Positions 41,105 to 43,751 of a DNA stretch of 43,751 bases are shown piece after piece. The position numbers and the translations under genes were made by a program. Origin of the DNA: Nitrososphaerota archaeon (GTDB taxonomy: Archaea; Thermoproteota; Nitrososphaeria; Nitrososphaerales; Gagatemarchaeaceae); the NCBI GenBank assembly GCA_027886885.1, contig JAPCJP010000013.1, positions 1-43,751 on the forward strand, read 5' to 3'. Numbering within the stretch: the stretch's first letter is position 1; the number at the start of each line of letters is the position of its first letter. A model generated the notes under the pieces. It ran no database searches. It had not been told where the DNA came from and saw only the letters and a list, made by a program, of their open reading frames with translations.

Positions 41105-41116
41105 CTCTTAAATAGC
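41105..41116 (+). promoter_or_regulatory. TATA box of KaiC-like gene
   Basis: CTCTTAAATAGC centred 28 bases before ATG 41139. Confidence 0.6.
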
Positions 41117-41138
41117 CAGTGGAGGGAACGAGCCTCGT

Positions 41139-42626
41139 ATGGGGACGGCGGTTCGTGTTTCAAAGGAGGAATTCGGAATTCGGCGCGCCTCTTCGGGCAG
41201 CCCTGAGCTCGACACATTTTTGAGCGGTGGGTTCCCGAGTGGAAGCTTGATACTGGTTAGTGGGAACCCCGGGACGGGCAAGACCACCCTCACATCGTCG
41301 TTCCTCTACGAGGGTTCTAAGCGACGGGGGGAGAATGGTATCTACGTCTCCTTTAGCGAGAGCAAGAAGAGCTTCTACCAGAACATGGCCGCAATAGGCA
41401 TGGACTTTGAGAAGCTGGAGAAGGCAGGCCACTTCAGATTCCTGGAGATGTTCTCGGCAACGAGAGAGGGGATGAGCGAGATTGCCAAGTTCATCCTCGA
41501 AGAGATCAAACGCTTCGGAGCTAAGCGACTGGTCATCGACTCCTACTCAGTGATGGCCCAGGCGCTGGGGAACCAGTATGAGGGCAGGCAGGTCCTCCAC
41601 ACCTTCTTCAGCAGGATAATGAGGAACATGGACTGTACCACCCTGGTCATAGGGGAACAGCCCACCGGGGAGTACCGCATAGGCGACGCCTCGGAGGAGT
41701 TCGTCGCAGATGGCGTCATCAACCTGAAGCTGACGATTCCGAGGGAGATGGAGATCAGAAAGATGAGGGGGACGAAGCTGAGCAGCCGGAACCTGCTCTA
41801 CACTTTAGAGGGTGGGTTCAACGTGGTCACGACAGTGCTCCGGCACGCCGAGGTCGCGAAGATGTGGCAACCCATCCCCGACTCCAAGGGTCGACTCTCC
41901 TCTGGGAGCCCTGACCTTGACGCGATACTTGGAGGAGGTTTCCCAGAGGGCACATATGTGGTCTTGGAGGTCGCGAACGATGTGCCGGTGAGGGAGGTTC
42001 GACTTCTTACCCGGGGTATCGTCCTCAATTTCATCAGCCAGGAGAGGGGAGCCATGATGATCCCGACTCGAGGGGTCGACAGCGGTGACATCAAGGCGTC
42101 CTTCGGACGCTACGTCAGCGAGCAGAACTTCGATGCCTACATGAGGATACAGCAGCAGATTGAGCCCGCGCCCTCGAAGAACGGTGCGCGGGCGATCCCA
42201 CCCTACGCCATCCCCATAATGCCCGGACTGGGGAATCGGGGTACCCGCAATCTCACGACGGCCTCTCTAACGTTCGACGCGGCCGAAGAGATCCTGAAGA
42301 AGCGCACAGAGAATAGGCCCATCGCCAGGATAATAGCGTACGACACGCTCGAGGGCGAATATGCGCAGGAACCGGACAAGTTGCTGAACGAGATCGGACT
42401 TGCGATGACGCGGACCAGGACGAGAGGTGACCTCACCATAGCCATCGGACGACCCTCCTTCGGGCTCCTACCGAAGGTCGTGGGCATGGTCGACTGGCAC
42501 ATCAAGCTATGGAAGGCGGACGGAGTGCTCCTACTCCAGGGAGTCAAGCCCTCGACGAACATCTATGCGGCCGACTGCGACGTATCCAAGGGGTATCCCG
42601 TTCTTACGCTGAAGATGCTGACCTGA
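41139..42626 (+). CDS. KaiC/RAD55-like ATPase with degenerate second domain
   Basis: 495-residue protein with two RecA-like halves. The first has Walker A GNPGTGKTT (42-50), Walker B RLVIDS (130-135) and the SSGSPELDTFLSGGFPSGS lead-in typical of KaiC-like proteins. The second begins with the same kind of lead-in (SSGSPDLDAILGGGFPEGT) at about residue 254, but its P-loop is EVANDVPVR (277-285), with no GKT. It therefore looks like one live and one dead ATPase half, perhaps a signalling scaffold. It stands between the folate genes and the PAP2 gene, with its own promoter. Confidence 0.85.
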   Translation: MGTAVRVSKEEFGIRRASSGSPELDTFLSGGFPSGSLILVSGNPGTGKTTLTSSFLYEGSKRRGENGIYVSFSESKKSFYQNMAAIGMDFEKLEKAGHFRFLEMFSATREGMSEIAKFILEEIKRFGAKRLVIDSYSVMAQALGNQYEGRQVLHTFFSRIMRNMDCTTLVIGEQPTGEYRIGDASEEFVADGVINLKLTIPREMEIRKMRGTKLSSRNLLYTLEGGFNVVTTVLRHAEVAKMWQPIPDSKGRLSSGSPDLDAILGGGFPEGTYVVLEVANDVPVREVRLLTRGIVLNFISQERGAMMIPTRGVDSGDIKASFGRYVSEQNFDAYMRIQQQIEPAPSKNGARAIPPYAIPIMPGLGNRGTRNLTTASLTFDAAEEILKKRTENRPIARIIAYDTLEGEYAQEPDKLLNEIGLAMTRTRTRGDLTIAIGRPSFGLLPKVVGMVDWHIKLWKADGVLLLQGVKPSTNIYAADCDVSKGYPVLTLKMLT

Positions 42627-42761
42627 CCGCAGGTGGGGTCGCGCTCACCGTTCACAAATCTTAATTCTTGCCTCTGAAGAACCCCTTGAGCATCGGGCCT
42701 TGCCGCGCTCTGAATCCCTTCTCCTGACAAAGCAAAACGCTTGCAACGGGGGACGATTCCC

Positions 42762-43730
42762 ATGAAGGTCGGGGACGCCTCCCTGTCGTTGGTCTCGAGG
42801 AGACTGGCGCAGAGGGCGCGTGAAAGGCTGACCCCTCTCGACTCGCTTTACGTCGCCCCTGCGGTGGCCTACCTTGCAGCGGCGGTAACCTACTATTTCA
42901 GCTATGGAAAGCTGCTGGGCTTCAGTCCGTATCTTCTGCTCCTTGCAGCCCTCCCCCTAGTGGCCTTGCTCGGCTCTTCGAGGGAGACCATGAGGCCGTG
43001 GATCCCGGTAATTGCGGTGTTCCTCGCCTACGAGGGACTCCAGGGCATCGCGGCCTATTTCGCGGCCACCAGGCATCTGTTCTCCGTGTACCCCCTCGAC
43101 AGGCTGATCTGGGGGTTCAACGTCACGGGCTGGGTCCAGGCGAGCTTTTACTCGGTGACGATGACAGACATCACCACCTTCTTCTATTCTCTGCACATCC
43201 CGCTGGTGGTCATCACCGCCGGCGCGCTGTGGTACTACAACCGGAAGGTCTTCGGCAAGTACATTACCGCGCTCGCCCTCACCTCCTATCTTGCGCTGGT
43301 TACGTTCATCCTGATCCCCACCTCTCCCCCGTGGTACCAGGGCGTCGCGAGCGACCTGTTCTACGGTGGGACCACGTCGGCGCTCCCGAGCGGCCTTCTC
43401 AACTTCGTCTCGGCGTTCGAGTCGGACAGGTTCGCCGCGTTCCCGAGCCTGCACGCCGCCTATGCCGTCATATTCGCCTATTTCGTCATCAAGCTGGACA
43501 GGCGCCTCGCCGTCGTCGCCGTGCCGGTCGCGGGAGCCATCCTCTTCTCCACGCTCTACCTGGGCCAGCACTATCTGCTCGACCTGGTTGCGGGCGTGAT
43601 CTACGCGCTGATACCGTGTCTGATCGCTGAGAGGTTCTCCATCAAGATTCCAGGAGCAGACTTCAAGAAGCAGTGGCACGCGACCAGAAAGAAATCAGTC
43701 GGGGCCGCGAGCCAACCTGCTCGAGAGTAG
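42762..43730 (+). CDS. PAP2/Aur1-like membrane phosphatase or phosphotransferase
   Basis: 322 residues from ATG 42762 (TTG 42741 gives seven more). Several membrane spans, with the PAP2-superfamily motifs PTSPPWY, FPSLHAAYA (conserved SLHA) and YLGQHYLLDLVAG (catalytic His and Asp). This pattern is that of the Aur1/inositol-phosphotransferase-like branch. It may act on a phospho-lipid or isoprenoid-linked head group at the membrane. No other lipid gene is adjacent. Confidence 0.85.
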   Translation: MKVGDASLSLVSRRLAQRARERLTPLDSLYVAPAVAYLAAAVTYYFSYGKLLGFSPYLLLLAALPLVALLGSSRETMRPWIPVIAVFLAYEGLQGIAAYFAATRHLFSVYPLDRLIWGFNVTGWVQASFYSVTMTDITTFFYSLHIPLVVITAGALWYYNRKVFGKYITALALTSYLALVTFILIPTSPPWYQGVASDLFYGGTTSALPSGLLNFVSAFESDRFAAFPSLHAAYAVIFAYFVIKLDRRLAVVAVPVAGAILFSTLYLGQHYLLDLVAGVIYALIPCLIAERFSIKIPGADFKKQWHATRKKSVGAASQPARE

Positions 43731-43751
43731 CCGGTTACCCGCTAACCTGCG

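Noticed and set aside
1-43751. CRISPR arrays, tRNA/rRNA genes, intact IS elements, toxin-antitoxin pairs
   Set aside because: I looked along the gaps on both strands and saw no regular repeat-spacer pattern, cloverleaf, transposase or small paired genes that would support any of these.

Overview
The window looks like chromosomal DNA from a GC-rich archaeon. The archaeal signs are: many start codons lying 26-30 bases after an A/T-rich TATA-like box with no ribosome binding site (leaderless transcripts); transketolase split into two subunit genes; a large Lhr-type helicase; a RAD55/KaiC-like ATPase; methionine synthase split into separate proteins; and putative F420-linked oxidoreductases. Non-ATG starts (TTG, GTG) are frequent. 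A Thermoproteota/Nitrososphaeria-like lineage would fit, but I cannot prove it from one window. I see no tRNA, rRNA, CRISPR array, prophage or intact insertion sequence.

Layout. 1-1173: 3' part of a dihydroorotase gene (+). 1199-8972 (-): an eight-gene run guaB, guaA, an adenosine-deaminase-like gene, an unknown gene, a PfkB/HldE-like kinase, transketolase N subunit, ribulose-phosphate epimerase and transketolase C subunit, joining purine synthesis to the pentose-phosphate pathway. 9073-9310: a small repeated element whose inverted, diverged second copy lies at 38190-38428. 9414-13035: a small unknown protein, an opine-dehydrogenase-like enzyme, a PhyH-type dioxygenase and a luciferase-like oxidoreductase. 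12981-15356: a DUF998 membrane protein, a sugar nucleotidyltransferase and an alpha-toroid protein. 15397-19703 (-): a methionine block with a MetE N-domain protein, two MetE catalytic-domain proteins and a methylenetetrahydrofolate reductase. 19835-25385: a beta-hydroxyacid dehydrogenase, gamma-glutamyltransferase, aminotransferase, seven-bladed propeller, PPOX flavoprotein and DUF971 protein. 25413-29263: Lhr helicase and an esterase. 29223-30511: a TetR regulator and a divergent membrane protein sharing two identical palindromic operators. 30561-38167: HisC-like and other PLP enzymes, a hotdog protein, HIT protein, MFS exporter and YbjQ protein. 38506-40980: a folate block with a CADD-like di-metal oxidase, folB, folK and a convergent folP. 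41139-43730: a KaiC-like protein with a dead second ATPase half, and a PAP2-family membrane enzyme.

How it fits together. The folate block (38.5-41.0 kb) and the MTHFR/MetE block (15.4-19.7 kb) suggest a cell that makes a folate-type C1 carrier and uses it for methionine. The CADD-like protein is the most attractive candidate in the window: it carries the full set of residues recalled for the chlamydial self-sacrificing p-aminobenzoate synthase and sits just upstream of folB-folK, so it could supply the pABA moiety for folP. The second lead is the repeated element, whose two copies share a TATA box, exact spacing, a six-residue micro-ORF and a palindrome with compensatory base changes.
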